From NCBI GenBank assembly GCA_963728145.1, contig CAVSJA010000001.1:62001-126000 (forward strand): a stretch of DNA of 64,000 bases, written 5' to 3'. A program made the position numbers and the translations under genes. Shown in pieces: positions 36,589 to 44,870 of the stretch. The notes beneath the pieces were generated by a model. It worked only from the letters and a program-made list of their open reading frames with translations. It was not told the origin of the DNA and searched no databases. The DNA comes from CAVSJA01 sp963728145 (GTDB lineage Bacteria; Bacteroidota; Bacteroidia; Chitinophagales; Chitinophagaceae). Within the stretch, counting starts at the first letter, position 1, and the number at the start of each line of letters is the position of its first letter.

Positions 36589-37605
36589 ATGTCAACCCGA
36601 AGAAAATTTCTACAAGCTTCATTTTTTACCTCGATAGGAAGCTTTTTGGCCAGGCAGGCTTTTGCTTCAGACGAAGGGTACGAAACTGTTACAGGCAATC
36701 CGGTCGTGATCTCCACCTGGAATGAAGGACTAAACGCTAACAAGGCCGCCTGGGACATCCTAAGCAAAGGAGGTCGTGCATTGGATGCGGTTGAAGCCGG
36801 GGTGCGAGTAACCGAAGCATCGCAGAATTGTTGTGTTGGTCTTGGCGCAAACCCCGATCGTGATGGATTTGTAACCCTGGATGCCTGCATAATGGATGAG
36901 AATTACAATTGTGGCAGTGTTGCTTTTCTTGAAAGAATTAAACACCCGATCTCCGTTGCAAGAAGAGTAATGGAAAAGACTCCACATGTAATGTTGGTGG
37001 GTATTGGGGCACAACAGTTTGCCATAGCCGAAGGGTTTCCATTAGAAGAGCAAAAGCTTTCTGAAAATGCAAAGAAAAACTATAGCGAATGGTTGAAGAA
37101 ATCCGAATACAAGCCTGTCATCAATATTGAAAATACAAAGCAGGAAGGCAGTGAATTTCCAGCAAACGAGTTTAATCATGATACAATTGGCATGGTTGCA
37201 ATGGACGCAAAGGGAAACCTGAGCGGCAGTTGCACAACAAGTGGTATGGGTTTCAAAATGCGCGGAAGATTGGGAGATTCTCCAATCATCGGTGCAGGGC
37301 TGTTTGTGGACAATGAAGTGGGCGCAGTTACAGCAACCGGACAAGGGGAAGATGTGATAAGAATGAGCGGTGCGCATACAGTTGTTGAATATATGAGGCA
37401 GGGCTTATCACCCGAACTAGCTTGCAAAAAAGCAGTTGAACGAATCATCAAGATCAAAAAAGAAAAAGCAAAGGATATCCAGGTCGGATTTATTGCATTA
37501 AACAAAAAGGGAGTGATTGGATCATACGCAATCCAATCTGGGTTTACCTATGCAGTAAAAAATAACAAAGAAGAGAAGATGTATAAATCAAAATTCATTT
37601 TGTAA
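36589..37605 (+). CDS. Glycosylasparaginase (N4-(beta-N-acetylglucosaminyl)-L-asparaginase)
   Basis: The 338-residue Ntn-hydrolase cleaves the GlcNAc-Asn bond of N-glycoproteins. The N terminus carries a Tat-type signal (STRRKFLQ, then a hydrophobic stretch ending AFA). The precursor is cut before Thr199 in HDTIGMVAMD, the autocatalytic nucleophile. Binding-site motifs GRLGDSPIIGAG and ATGQGEDVIR are present. Length and motifs match the Elizabethkingia enzyme. Its stop codon overlaps the cutC start (TAATG), so the two are translationally coupled. Together with the fucosidase, hexosaminidase and NagB it fits breakdown of the N-glycan core. Confidence 0.92.
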   Translation: MSTRRKFLQASFFTSIGSFLARQAFASDEGYETVTGNPVVISTWNEGLNANKAAWDILSKGGRALDAVEAGVRVTEASQNCCVGLGANPDRDGFVTLDACIMDENYNCGSVAFLERIKHPISVARRVMEKTPHVMLVGIGAQQFAIAEGFPLEEQKLSENAKKNYSEWLKKSEYKPVINIENTKQEGSEFPANEFNHDTIGMVAMDAKGNLSGSCTTSGMGFKMRGRLGDSPIIGAGLFVDNEVGAVTATGQGEDVIRMSGAHTVVEYMRQGLSPELACKKAVERIIKIKKEKAKDIQVGFIALNKKGVIGSYAIQSGFTYAVKNNKEEKMYKSKFIL

Positions 37606-38345
37606 TGGCATTTGTTTTTGAGTTGTGCGCTTTTAATATTCAATCCGCCATCATCGGCGAAAGGGCAGGAGTAAAAAGGGTTGAACTATGCGATAGCCCA
37701 ATGGAAGGAGGTACAACTCCATCTTACGGAGCTATCAGGCAGACGCGAGAAAAAATATCAATAGAATTATATCCCATTATTCGTCCCCGTGCAGGTCATT
37801 ATAATTATGATGCTGAGGAATGGGAGATCATTCGAAAAGATATACTTCTTTGCAAGGAGCTGGGGTGCGATGGAATTTCAATTGGAGTTCAAAAAGCAGA
37901 TGGTGAAATCGATACGCAAAGGATGAAGAAGATTATTGAATGGGCCTATCCGATGGGTGTAACCTGTAACCGGGCCTTTGATGGAGTGCCGGATCCATTC
38001 AAATCTTTGGAAGAACTAATTGAATGCGGATGTGAAAGAATTCTCACCAGCGGACAAAAATCATCAGCACCAGAAGGAGCTGAACTTTTAGCAAAGCTTA
38101 TAAAACAAGCAGAAGATAGGATCGTCATTATGCCCGGGGCAGGAGTAAAATCTTCGAATATTGAACAATTGATCAATCAAACCGGTGCAAGAGAATTCCA
38201 TGGATCGGCACGTAGAAAAATAATAGAAGGAGTAAGTTACCAGAATTCGGCGGTGTTGGACACTGGCGATATTTATTTTGCTGATGAAGATGAAGTGAGT
38301 AAAATCGTCGAAATCCTCAAATCTATTCCTGTTGAGAGCGCTTAG
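37605..38345 (+). CDS. cutC: CutC-family TIM-barrel protein
   Basis: The 246-residue cytosolic TIM barrel belongs to the CutC family, historically linked to copper tolerance. Motifs are FELCAFNIQSAIIGERAGVKRVELC-type N terminus (residues 3-27), GCDGISIGV, TCNRAFD and MPGAGVKSSNIEQL. It shares one base with the glycosylasparaginase stop (TAATG). This coupling, and the lack of any copper gene nearby, suggest a part in amino-sugar or glycan metabolism. That is an inference from context only. Confidence 0.88.
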   Translation: MAFVFELCAFNIQSAIIGERAGVKRVELCDSPMEGGTTPSYGAIRQTREKISIELYPIIRPRAGHYNYDAEEWEIIRKDILLCKELGCDGISIGVQKADGEIDTQRMKKIIEWAYPMGVTCNRAFDGVPDPFKSLEELIECGCERILTSGQKSSAPEGAELLAKLIKQAEDRIVIMPGAGVKSSNIEQLINQTGAREFHGSARRKIIEGVSYQNSAVLDTGDIYFADEDEVSKIVEILKSIPVESA

Positions 38346-38448
38346 GGTTCTTTAAAACTTTCTTAAAAAACTGATTAATTGTTCAAATTTGTAGTGAAGA
38401 CAAGTCCTGTTGCATCTTGTCTGATTGTATAACCCCAAAACAATTACC

Positions 38449-39408
38449 ATGGTCCCTTATTCTACCCATGCTATTCGTGTATTGGTTCTTGTCGTAACAG
38501 CATTCTATTTGTTGAGTAGCTGCACCGCATCGAAACAAAGTCTGGCTGTAAAGGGCGAAGCGGTAAACCTGGAGGTATATGAATCTCCGAATGTGTTGGA
38601 CTATGCGGTATTGGAACGCCAAAAGATCCCAACGCTTGCTGATAGAATGGAAACTTCAAGAGGTATTCCTATTTCAATGCTTGGCGGGGCAGTTTCTCTG
38701 GCCACACAATTAATCAAACAAGTTATAGCAAAGGACCGGGAAAAGTATGTACAGGAATACTCGGTCGGCCTCACCGATATGTATTTCTATGATCAACTTT
38801 CCTCGGAGAGCGCATTTGATCCGATTGGAATGCAGTTCCAGGGCTTTACTGTTATCAGAACCTTTACAAATGCTGAAGGCAAACAGGACACTGCATTAAA
38901 AGTCAGATTCGGCGTGGACACAAGGCAACCTTATGAAATAATTAATAATTCGATATTCCGCCTGCGTGTTGAAGATTTCCAATTGAATTATACGAAAGTT
39001 AAAATGACCAGCGCACAAAAGAAGACTATCAATATGGATTTTGAAATAGTTTTTAATACCTCCTATGTAAATGAACAAGGTGATCTGTTTAAAGATGTGG
39101 AATTGGGAAGATTCTATTTATTACTTCGCGGTATGCCCGTAGATCAGTCTCTCCCCAATCGTTCAAGCTATTACACAGATTTGAACAGCAAGCTACTGGA
39201 TGGCAAGAGCTTTATTGTTCCCCGTTCATTCGGTTACTATGTCTCAGGAACTGGTAAAACCGGTAAGTCATATAGCCAGGGCGCCTATTCGATTACAGTT
39301 AATATCAAAGAAAGCGCCTTGGATAAGTTTGTAACAAAAGTTATCGCGGATAATTCTGATAAGTTGTTAGATCTATTGGAGGATAAGGCTAAAGAGAAGT
39401 TGAAATAG
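38449..39408 (+). CDS. Hypothetical lipoprotein
   Basis: I do not recognise this 319-residue protein. ATG 38449 starts a lipoprotein signal (VLVLVVTAFYLLSSC, lipidated Cys at about 26). The mature part has a mixed alpha/beta composition without repeats. It includes MYFYDQLSSESAFDPIGMQF, a beta-rich centre and a charged helical C terminus (KLLDLLEDKAKEKLK). An earlier TTG at 38425 is in frame but gives a poor signal peptide. A 7-bp inverted repeat (AGACAAG/CTTGTCT) at 38398-38422 precedes it. A repeat cluster follows, and the neighbours are unrelated. Confidence 0.65.
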   Translation: MVPYSTHAIRVLVLVVTAFYLLSSCTASKQSLAVKGEAVNLEVYESPNVLDYAVLERQKIPTLADRMETSRGIPISMLGGAVSLATQLIKQVIAKDREKYVQEYSVGLTDMYFYDQLSSESAFDPIGMQFQGFTVIRTFTNAEGKQDTALKVRFGVDTRQPYEIINNSIFRLRVEDFQLNYTKVKMTSAQKKTINMDFEIVFNTSYVNEQGDLFKDVELGRFYLLLRGMPVDQSLPNRSSYYTDLNSKLLDGKSFIVPRSFGYYVSGTGKTGKSYSQGAYSITVNIKESALDKFVTKVIADNSDKLLDLLEDKAKEKLK

Positions 39409-39409
39409 T

Positions 39410-39576
39410 GGTTCCGAACCCTAAAAAGGTATCTCCGAAACCTATGAGGAATCATCCGGGGTTCGGAACCCTAATGAGGAGACTCCGATATAGGGTTCCG
39501 AACCCTGCAAGAGCTTAATTAAATTGGAGATTACTTCTTTAGGGTTCGGAACCACGGTACCCTTGGTTCGGACCCT
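39410..39576. repeat. Cluster of GGGTTCCGAACCC palindromes
   Basis: Five good copies and one degenerate copy of a 13-14 bp near-palindrome (GGGTTCCGAACCCT or its inverse AGGGTTCGGAACC) stand at about 39410, 39459, 39493, 39541 and 39565, with a worn copy at 39435. They fill the 189 bp between the convergent lipoprotein and pyruvate kinase genes. Spacers are 20-37 bp and unrelated. This is not a CRISPR array, because repeats are short, palindromic and unevenly spaced. Confidence 0.75.
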
Positions 39577-39597
39577 CGCTACCTCCGGGATCGGAAC

Positions 39598-41085
39598 TTA
39601 CTCCACCTTCGTAATCTTCATAATATTCGTCGGTAAATGCAAGTGCACGGGCGTGCTGCCAGTATTCACCACCACATCACCCGGACGAACAAATCCTCTT
39701 TCTTTTAAAATTTGAATTTGATCGTGGATGATATCATCGAGACTTTGTTCTTCATCGTAAAAGAATGCACGGACTCCCCAGCTTAAGCTGAGCTGGTTTA
39801 CCAATGTTCTTTCTTTAGTGAAAATATAGAGCGGAGATTTTGGACGATAGCTTGACAAGGTAAAGGCCGTATAACCACTTTGTGTCATTCCCAACAATCC
39901 ATTTACGTTGGCATCCTTTGCGAGCTTGCAGGCATTATAACAAATCGCATCGCTTAGATAAGAAGGAGAGTGGGGCTGTGGTATCAACTCATCTTCGCGG
40001 TTATAATGGTAGTCGGTGGCTTCCACGCGCATGATGATCTTGCGCATGGTTTCTACAACCAAAACCGGGTATTGTCCGGTTGCTGTTTCAGCACTCAACA
40101 TTACGGCATCAGCTCCTTCCAATACGGCATTCGCAACATCGGTGATCTCACTGCGATTCGGCTTAGTGCGATCGATCATGCTTTCCATCATCTGCGTAGC
40201 AACGATCACTGGTTTTGCACGGTGAATGCATTTGCGAATGATCTGCTTTTGAATCAAGGGAACTTCTTCAATTGGTAATTCTACACCGAGATCACCTCTC
40301 GCAATCATCACCGCATCGGATTCAAGAATGATCTCCCGGATATTCGTCAATGCCTCAGGCTTCTCAATCTTCGAAATGATTTTAGTCTTGCTTTTCTTTT
40401 CAACAAGCTTGCTTCGAAGCAATACCAGGTCGTTTACATTTCTTACGAATGAGAGCGCAACCCAATCGAGTTTCTGTTCAATTATGAATTCAAGATCAGC
40501 AAGGTCTTTTTCGGTTAGTGCAGGAAGAGAGATTTTTGTATCCGGAAGGTTGATCCCTTTCTTAGAGGATAGAATACCACCAAGTGTAACTTCAACCACT
40601 ACATCCTTTCCTTTTAGTCCCAAAACCTTCACTTCCATCTTACCATCGTCAATCAATATCTTATTGCCAACTTTTACGTCGGCATGCAGGTTTGGATAGG
40701 ATACATATATCCGATCCTTATTTCCAATAACTTTTTCATTGGTGAAAATCAGTTTTTCTCCTGCCACAAGTACGACGTGATTATTCTCTACTTCTCCCAC
40801 GCGTAATTTAGGTCCCTGCAGGTCTCCGAGGATGGCAATATTGTATGGTTCAGTTTTATTGATCTGGCGGATATGCTCAATGATCTTTAGCTTGTCTTCG
40901 TGTGAGCCGTGAGAAAAATTCAGTCTGAACACATTCACGCCGGCTCGGACGAGTTCAAGTAGTTTTTCATAAGTATCGCAGGCGGGGCCGACAGTAGCCA
41001 CAATCTTGGTACGATGAATAGTGTGTTCAACGCCGGCCTGTTTGTCCATTGTGCCGTGTGTATATTTCGAAACGTCTCTAGCCAT
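39598..41085 (-). CDS. pyk: Pyruvate kinase
   Basis: The 495-residue glycolytic enzyme converts phosphoenolpyruvate and ADP to pyruvate and ATP. Motifs are RTKIVATVGPA, VFRLNFSHGSH, ILGDLQGPKLRVGE, the active-site ISKIEKPEAL and MIARGDLGVELP, and MLSAETATGQYP. The C-terminal allosteric domain is present, and length is normal. The ATG at 41085 adds about 20 residues before the conserved core; an ATG 12 codons further in is an alternative. It lies 45 bp downstream of pfkA on the same strand, a glycolytic pair. Confidence 0.95.
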   Translation of the reverse strand: MARDVSKYTHGTMDKQAGVEHTIHRTKIVATVGPACDTYEKLLELVRAGVNVFRLNFSHGSHEDKLKIIEHIRQINKTEPYNIAILGDLQGPKLRVGEVENNHVVLVAGEKLIFTNEKVIGNKDRIYVSYPNLHADVKVGNKILIDDGKMEVKVLGLKGKDVVVEVTLGGILSSKKGINLPDTKISLPALTEKDLADLEFIIEQKLDWVALSFVRNVNDLVLLRSKLVEKKSKTKIISKIEKPEALTNIREIILESDAVMIARGDLGVELPIEEVPLIQKQIIRKCIHRAKPVIVATQMMESMIDRTKPNRSEITDVANAVLEGADAVMLSAETATGQYPVLVVETMRKIIMRVEATDYHYNREDELIPQPHSPSYLSDAICYNACKLAKDANVNGLLGMTQSGYTAFTLSSYRPKSPLYIFTKERTLVNQLSLSWGVRAFFYDEEQSLDDIIHDQIQILKERGFVRPGDVVVNTGSTPVHLHLPTNIMKITKVE

Positions 41086-41130
41086 AATCTGATTTCAGTG
41101 TTTAGGAATGTTTCCAGGGTTAATAAAAAA

Positions 41131-42114
41131 TTAGGATGCGAGGATCCTGACGATCTTCAGCCAATCGTCGCTGATCCGTTGCTTTGCTTTAATTGCTTTT
41201 TCAAGCGGGGTGTAATGCATTTTGTTGTTGATTATTCCCACCATTACATTATGTCTTCCTTCGAGCAGGCATTCTACCGCAGAATAGCCCATACGGCTTG
41301 CGATTAGTCTATCCAGGCAGGTCGGTGCTCCACCACGTTGAATATGTCCTAGTATACAAACTCTTGTTTCGACATTCGGAAGTCTATCCTTAATAACTTT
41401 CGCCACTTCATTTGCCCCACCAAATTCTTCACCTTCAGCAACTACAATGAGGTTCACAAGTTTCTTGCGTTTTTCTTTTTCGAGGAGTGAATGGATCAAT
41501 TCTTCCATATCGGTCTTTCTCTCGGGGATCAGAATATTCTCTGCACCGGTTGCAATACCACTATGCAAGGCGATATAACCTGCGTCGCGGCCCATCACTT
41601 CGATAATAAATAATCTATCATGCGCGTCGGCGGTATCCCTGATCTTGTCAATAGCTTCAACGGCTGTATTCACTGCTGTATCAAAACCAATAGTGAAATC
41701 TGTACCCGCTATATCCTTATCAATTGTTCCAGGTATGCCAATGCAGGCGATATCGAATTCGCGGCTAAATATATCCGCGCCTCTGAAGGAACCGTCTCCC
41801 CCGATTATCACCAATCCGTCAATGCCGTATTGCTTGAGGTTGCTATAGGCTTTTTCTCTTCCTTCTTTGTCATAGAATTCCTTGCATCGTGCTGTTTTCA
41901 AAATTGTACCACCACGCTGAATGATATTGGCCACACTGCGTGAATGCATGGGTATGATATCATTTTCCATCATGCCGGCATAGCCGCGCATAATTCCAAA
42001 GACCTCCAATCCATTGTAAATTCCTGTTCTTACTACGGCACGGATCGCTGCGTTCATTCCTGGTGAATCCCCTCCCGAACTTAGAACACCAATCTTGTTT
42101 ACCTTTTTTGGCAT
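41131..42114 (-). CDS. pfkA: 6-phosphofructokinase
   Basis: The 327-residue ATP-dependent enzyme phosphorylates fructose-6-phosphate. Motifs are GVLSSGGDSPGMNAAIRAVVR at the N terminus, IIGGDGSFRGA, GIPGTIDKDIAGTDFTIGFDTA with the catalytic Asp, VMGRDAGYIALHSG and GHIQRGGAPT. Length fits the bacterial PfkA family. It heads a two-gene operon with pyk and is divergent from the RfbD-like gene, with a phased-word inverted repeat between them. Confidence 0.96.
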   Translation of the reverse strand: MPKKVNKIGVLSSGGDSPGMNAAIRAVVRTGIYNGLEVFGIMRGYAGMMENDIIPMHSRSVANIIQRGGTILKTARCKEFYDKEGREKAYSNLKQYGIDGLVIIGGDGSFRGADIFSREFDIACIGIPGTIDKDIAGTDFTIGFDTAVNTAVEAIDKIRDTADAHDRLFIIEVMGRDAGYIALHSGIATGAENILIPERKTDMEELIHSLLEKEKRKKLVNLIVVAEGEEFGGANEVAKVIKDRLPNVETRVCILGHIQRGGAPTCLDRLIASRMGYSAVECLLEGRHNVMVGIINNKMHYTPLEKAIKAKQRISDDWLKIVRILAS

Positions 42115-42300
42115 GAATCAACTCTAGGTTAGTTTCTTAAAATACTCTTCAACAAACCGGGAGAATCATTAAAATTTGTTCACAGTTTTTGAAAAAGCGC
42201 TCAAAATTAAGGGATTGTTTCGAGAATGCAGGTTGTAACAGCACATTGCCGATAACCTGTTGATAACAAACTCGGCAACAACTAACGATTGTTAATGCAG

Positions 42301-42389
42301 GGAATTGGGAATTTGTAATTAGGAATTAGGAGAACACAAAATGGTAGATGCTTTTAACAATTGAGCCCTAATTACAAATTCCCAATTCC
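42301..42389. repeat. Phased-word inverted repeat, 7-nt word GGAATTG
   Basis: The left arm is GGAATTG, GGAATTT, GTAATTA, GGAATTA (42301-42328). The right arm (42367-42389) is the exact reverse complement of the first three units, so the arms differ by one whole heptamer. The spacer is about 40 nt. It lies between the divergent pfkA and RfbD-like genes. Confidence 0.85.
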
Positions 42390-42425
42390 TTTTCTTTCCA
42401 GCCCATAAATCGCAATTGAGATCAA

Positions 42426-42433
42426 TACATTTG
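42426..42433 (+). promoter_or_regulatory. Putative -7 box (TACATTTG) of the RfbD-like gene
   Basis: TACATTTG fits TAnnTTTG and ends 4 bp before the ATG at 42438, so transcription would begin at or next to the start codon (leaderless or nearly so). Confidence 0.5.
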
Positions 42434-42437
42434 AACT

Positions 42438-43334
42438 ATGAAAGCATTGGTAACAGGTGCAAATGGATTATTGGGTCTACACCTGGTAAAATTATTGATT
42501 GAAAAAAATTATGAAGTGACTGGTATGAGTAGGGGAGCATGCAGACTTCCATTCAAAAACAATGAGAACTTCAATTACTTTGATGTTGATCTGAATGATG
42601 AAGAAAAAATGCAAAGCGTCATTGAATCAACGAAACCGTCAGTGATCGTGCATGCAGGCGCAATGACCCAGGTGGATGAATGTGAGATAAATCACAATGC
42701 CTGCGATCTCGCGAATATTTATGGAACAGTTAACGTGATTAAAGCTGCAGAATCCTTCGCACAGCATTTTATTTACGTATCAACAGATTTTGTATTTGAC
42801 GGGCTTAGAGGAAATTATACCGAAGAAGATCAAACTGGTCCCGTGAATTATTACGGTCATACGAAACTTCGTGCTGAAGAATTGGTTCGTCAAACTTCAA
42901 TGGACTGGGCAATCGTTCGTACCTGTCTTGTTTATGGGAATACTTTGGATGGAACAAGAAGCAATATCATTACCTGGGTAAAAGAAAACCTGGAACAAAA
43001 GAATAAGATAAAGGTTGTGAATGATCAGATTCGTACTCCAACATACGTCGAAGATCTCGCAAAGGGTGTCTTATTAGCGATTGAAAAAAGAGCAAAGGGA
43101 GTCTATCATATGTCGGGTAATGAAATCCTTACTCCATATCAAATGGCAATTAAGACCGCTGAATTTTTTAGTCTGGATAAGAACCTGATTGAAAAAGTAG
43201 ATGCCTCCACTTTTTCTCAAGTTGCCAAACGACCACAACGAACGGGGTTTGATATTTCAAAAGCAAAAAATGAATTGGGATATCAACCGATGAGTTTCAG
43301 TGAAGGATTAGAGAAGATGTTTTCAAGTATATAA
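42438..43334 (+). CDS. RfbD-like SDR sugar-nucleotide reductase
   Basis: The 298-residue extended short-chain dehydrogenase resembles dTDP-4-dehydrorhamnose reductase. It has a Rossmann motif VTGANGLLGLHLVKLL, HAGAMTQVDECE, YVSTDFVFDG, and the catalytic YYGHTKLRAEE (YxxxK) near 145. It would reduce a 4-keto-6-deoxy sugar nucleotide, but RmlA, B and C are not adjacent, so another substrate is possible. The ATG lies 4 bp after a -7 box. The last 19 codons are repeated in direct orientation at 43437. Confidence 0.82.
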   Translation: MKALVTGANGLLGLHLVKLLIEKNYEVTGMSRGACRLPFKNNENFNYFDVDLNDEEKMQSVIESTKPSVIVHAGAMTQVDECEINHNACDLANIYGTVNVIKAAESFAQHFIYVSTDFVFDGLRGNYTEEDQTGPVNYYGHTKLRAEELVRQTSMDWAIVRTCLVYGNTLDGTRSNIITWVKENLEQKNKIKVVNDQIRTPTYVEDLAKGVLLAIEKRAKGVYHMSGNEILTPYQMAIKTAEFFSLDKNLIEKVDASTFSQVAKRPQRTGFDISKAKNELGYQPMSFSEGLEKMFSSI

Positions 43335-43364
43335 TTCCGAGCACTGTCGCACCAAGCGTGCAGA

Positions 43365-43424
43365 CGCAGAGTCCCCGCGTAAGTTGCATGATTTTTTGGA
43401 GTCCCTGCTGCGGGAGACTCTGCG
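43365..43424. repeat. Inverted repeat between two copies of a gene 3' end
   Basis: CGCAGAGTC (43365-43373) and GACTCTGCG (43416-43424) are perfect inverses, with further GC-rich partial pairing (CCCCGCG, GCGGGAG) inside. It occupies the centre of the 100-bp insert that separates the RfbD-like stop from the duplicated 3' end. Confidence 0.65.
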
Positions 43425-43436
43425 AGGACAGAAACT

Positions 43437-43493
43437 GAATTGGGATATCAACCGATGTGTTTTGTCGAAGGATTAAAGTTGATGTTTAGTTAG
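43437..43493 (+). pseudogene. Second copy of the RfbD-like gene 3' end
   Basis: The frame reads ELGYQPMCFVEGLKLMFS and a TAG stop, against ELGYQPMSFSEGLEKMFSSI and TAA at the end of the gene. The first 21 bases (43437-43457) are identical to 43272-43292. It has no start codon of its own and is 102 bp past the present stop. Confidence 0.85.
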
Positions 43494-43517
43494 TCCCAAT
43501 CAACCAGTCAACCGTCG

Positions 43518-43535
43518 TTCCCGCGAAAGCGGGAA
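43518..43535. terminator. Short hairpin TTCCCGC-GAAA-GCGGGAA
   Basis: A 7-bp perfect stem with a GAAA loop lies 15 bp after the arginase stop on the minus strand. There is no T-run in either direction, so termination is uncertain. Confidence 0.4.
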
Positions 43536-43549
43536 AACCAATCAACTCG

Positions 43550-44497
43550 CTAATTCATCATCAGCACATTCACGCTTCTCTGTAAAATATTAAAAGCAAT
43601 TTCGCTCATAAGATTTTCTTTATCCAGGGTGGGATTTACTTCTGCAATTTCGAAACAAACTACTTTTCTGTTTTGCATGAATTTACTGATGAGATCCTCT
43701 ACTTCTCTTTCCCGAAGTCCATTGCTTACCGGAGTGCCCGTGCCCTTTGAAATGGATGAGTCGAGACTGTCAACATCAAAACTTATATAGATATCAGTAC
43801 AATCGGCGAGATAACGGATCACATTGCGCACGATAATTTCAGGTCCTTTTCTTCTTACTTCATTCGTGCTGATGCCTTTCATCCCGTATTTATCAATCAG
43901 GTATTTTTCTTCGCGTTCAAAATCGCGTAGAGAGATCAGGACAACATCTTCAGGCAATACTTTTGGACTGATCTTACCTGTATTCTTTAACTGTTCCCAG
44001 TATTTTTTTGTGCCTTCGTCCAGTTCATGCACGGCACAATCTTCATTGTCTTCGCCGAGTGCTGCCGCGAGCGCCATACCGTGTACATTTCCTGAAGGCG
44101 TAGTATAGGGTGTATGAAGGTCGGCATGTGCATCGATCCAGATCACGCCCAAACGACTTTTAGGTTTTGCCAGCTTGATTCCGGCGATCGTTCCACCAGC
44201 AATACTATGATCACCACTTAATACAACGGGGAAGAAATTATTTTTTATAGAATCACTAACTGCCTTGGCCACCCTGTCATAGATAGCCGCAATTCCCTTT
44301 ATCCTTTTCGCATAGGGAGATTCAATAGGCTCGTAGAGTAATTTATTTTCAACCTGGATTTTTTCAGAAGGAAAATGAATAAAGAAATTACTCATAAAAT
44401 CCAGGGCTGCGATCTTGATGGCATCAATACCCAGGCTTGCGCCCCGGGTTCCTGCTCCTATTTCCGATGGTACTTCAATCAACTTAATGTTCTTCAT
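43550..44497 (-). CDS. Arginase (ureohydrolase family)
   Basis: The 315-residue Mn-dependent ureohydrolase hydrolyses arginine to ornithine and urea. The metal-binding motifs are complete: GDHSIAGG, WIDAHADLHT and SFDVDSLDSS. TTPSGNVHGMALA matches the arginase signature more closely than agmatinase or formiminoglutamase. It stands alone on the minus strand, divergent from the acyl-CoA dehydrogenase gene. Confidence 0.88.
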   Translation of the reverse strand: MKNIKLIEVPSEIGAGTRGASLGIDAIKIAALDFMSNFFIHFPSEKIQVENKLLYEPIESPYAKRIKGIAAIYDRVAKAVSDSIKNNFFPVVLSGDHSIAGGTIAGIKLAKPKSRLGVIWIDAHADLHTPYTTPSGNVHGMALAAALGEDNEDCAVHELDEGTKKYWEQLKNTGKISPKVLPEDVVLISLRDFEREEKYLIDKYGMKGISTNEVRRKGPEIIVRNVIRYLADCTDIYISFDVDSLDSSISKGTGTPVSNGLREREVEDLISKFMQNRKVVCFEIAEVNPTLDKENLMSEIAFNILQRSVNVLMMN

Positions 44498-44698
44498 AAA
44501 GTCATGGTTTAGGCCATTGAATTCAGGTCTTCTGTCCCGGCTTGGCCAAGATCAGTGAGCAGTTGGAAGTATCAGTCGGGTATATAGAAATTAACCGGCA
44601 GGAGGATCCTCGCGAAAGAATAAATAAGAGATTTCCGGCGCATATAGCAATCGTTACTGGCTCAAAGATAGGTAAATGTGATCAGGTTAGAGTGGCTC

Positions 44699-44804
44699 GG
44701 TTGATAAGGTTGACAGGGTTGACAGGGTTGACAAGGTTGTTAAATCGGCGCATCATTCCTTGTCAACTTTGTCAACCTTTTCAACCTCGTCAACCTTGTT
44801 AACC
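44699..44804. repeat. Phased-word inverted repeat, 9-nt word GGTTGACAA
   Basis: The left arm is five 9-mers: GGTTGATAA, GGTTGACAG, GGTTGACAG, GGTTGACAA, GGTTGTTAA (44699-44743). The right arm is five inverted 9-mers from TTGTCAACT to TTGTTAACC (44760-44804). The spacer is 16 nt. It is the longest and most regular of the eight word elements. Confidence 0.9.
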
Positions 44805-44844
44805 CGTGTGAACGACAAACAAGTGTTAGTGCCCATTACATCCT

Positions 44845-44852
44845 TATCTTTG
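44845..44852 (+). promoter_or_regulatory. Putative -7 box (TATCTTTG)
   Basis: TATCTTTG fits TAnnTTTG and ends 18 bp before the acyl-CoA dehydrogenase ATG at 44871, which confirms that start over an upstream in-frame one at 44760. Confidence 0.55.
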
Positions 44853-44870
44853 CGCGACAAAAATTTCCTT

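Larger units (their letters stand above)
44498..44870. other. 373-bp divergent intergenic region
   Basis: The region between the arginase and acyl-CoA dehydrogenase genes holds a 9-nt phased-word inverted repeat (44699-44804) and a -7 box at 44845. I see no gene. Open frames running through it translate the repeat into low-complexity sequence and are not credible. Confidence 0.6.

Noticed and set aside
39410..39576. CRISPR array
   Set aside because: Repeats are only 13-14 bp, palindromic, in both orientations and unevenly spaced, with no cas gene in the window.
44542..44802. Open frame of 86 codons between the arginase and acyl-CoA dehydrogenase genes
   Set aside because: It has a weak start and its second half is a translation of the 9-nt word repeat (RLTGLTGLTRL). 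No family resemblance.
44760..44870. N-terminal extension of the acyl-CoA dehydrogenase
   Set aside because: The extension translates the right arm of the word repeat (STLSTFSTSSTLL), and the -7 box at 44845 lies within it.
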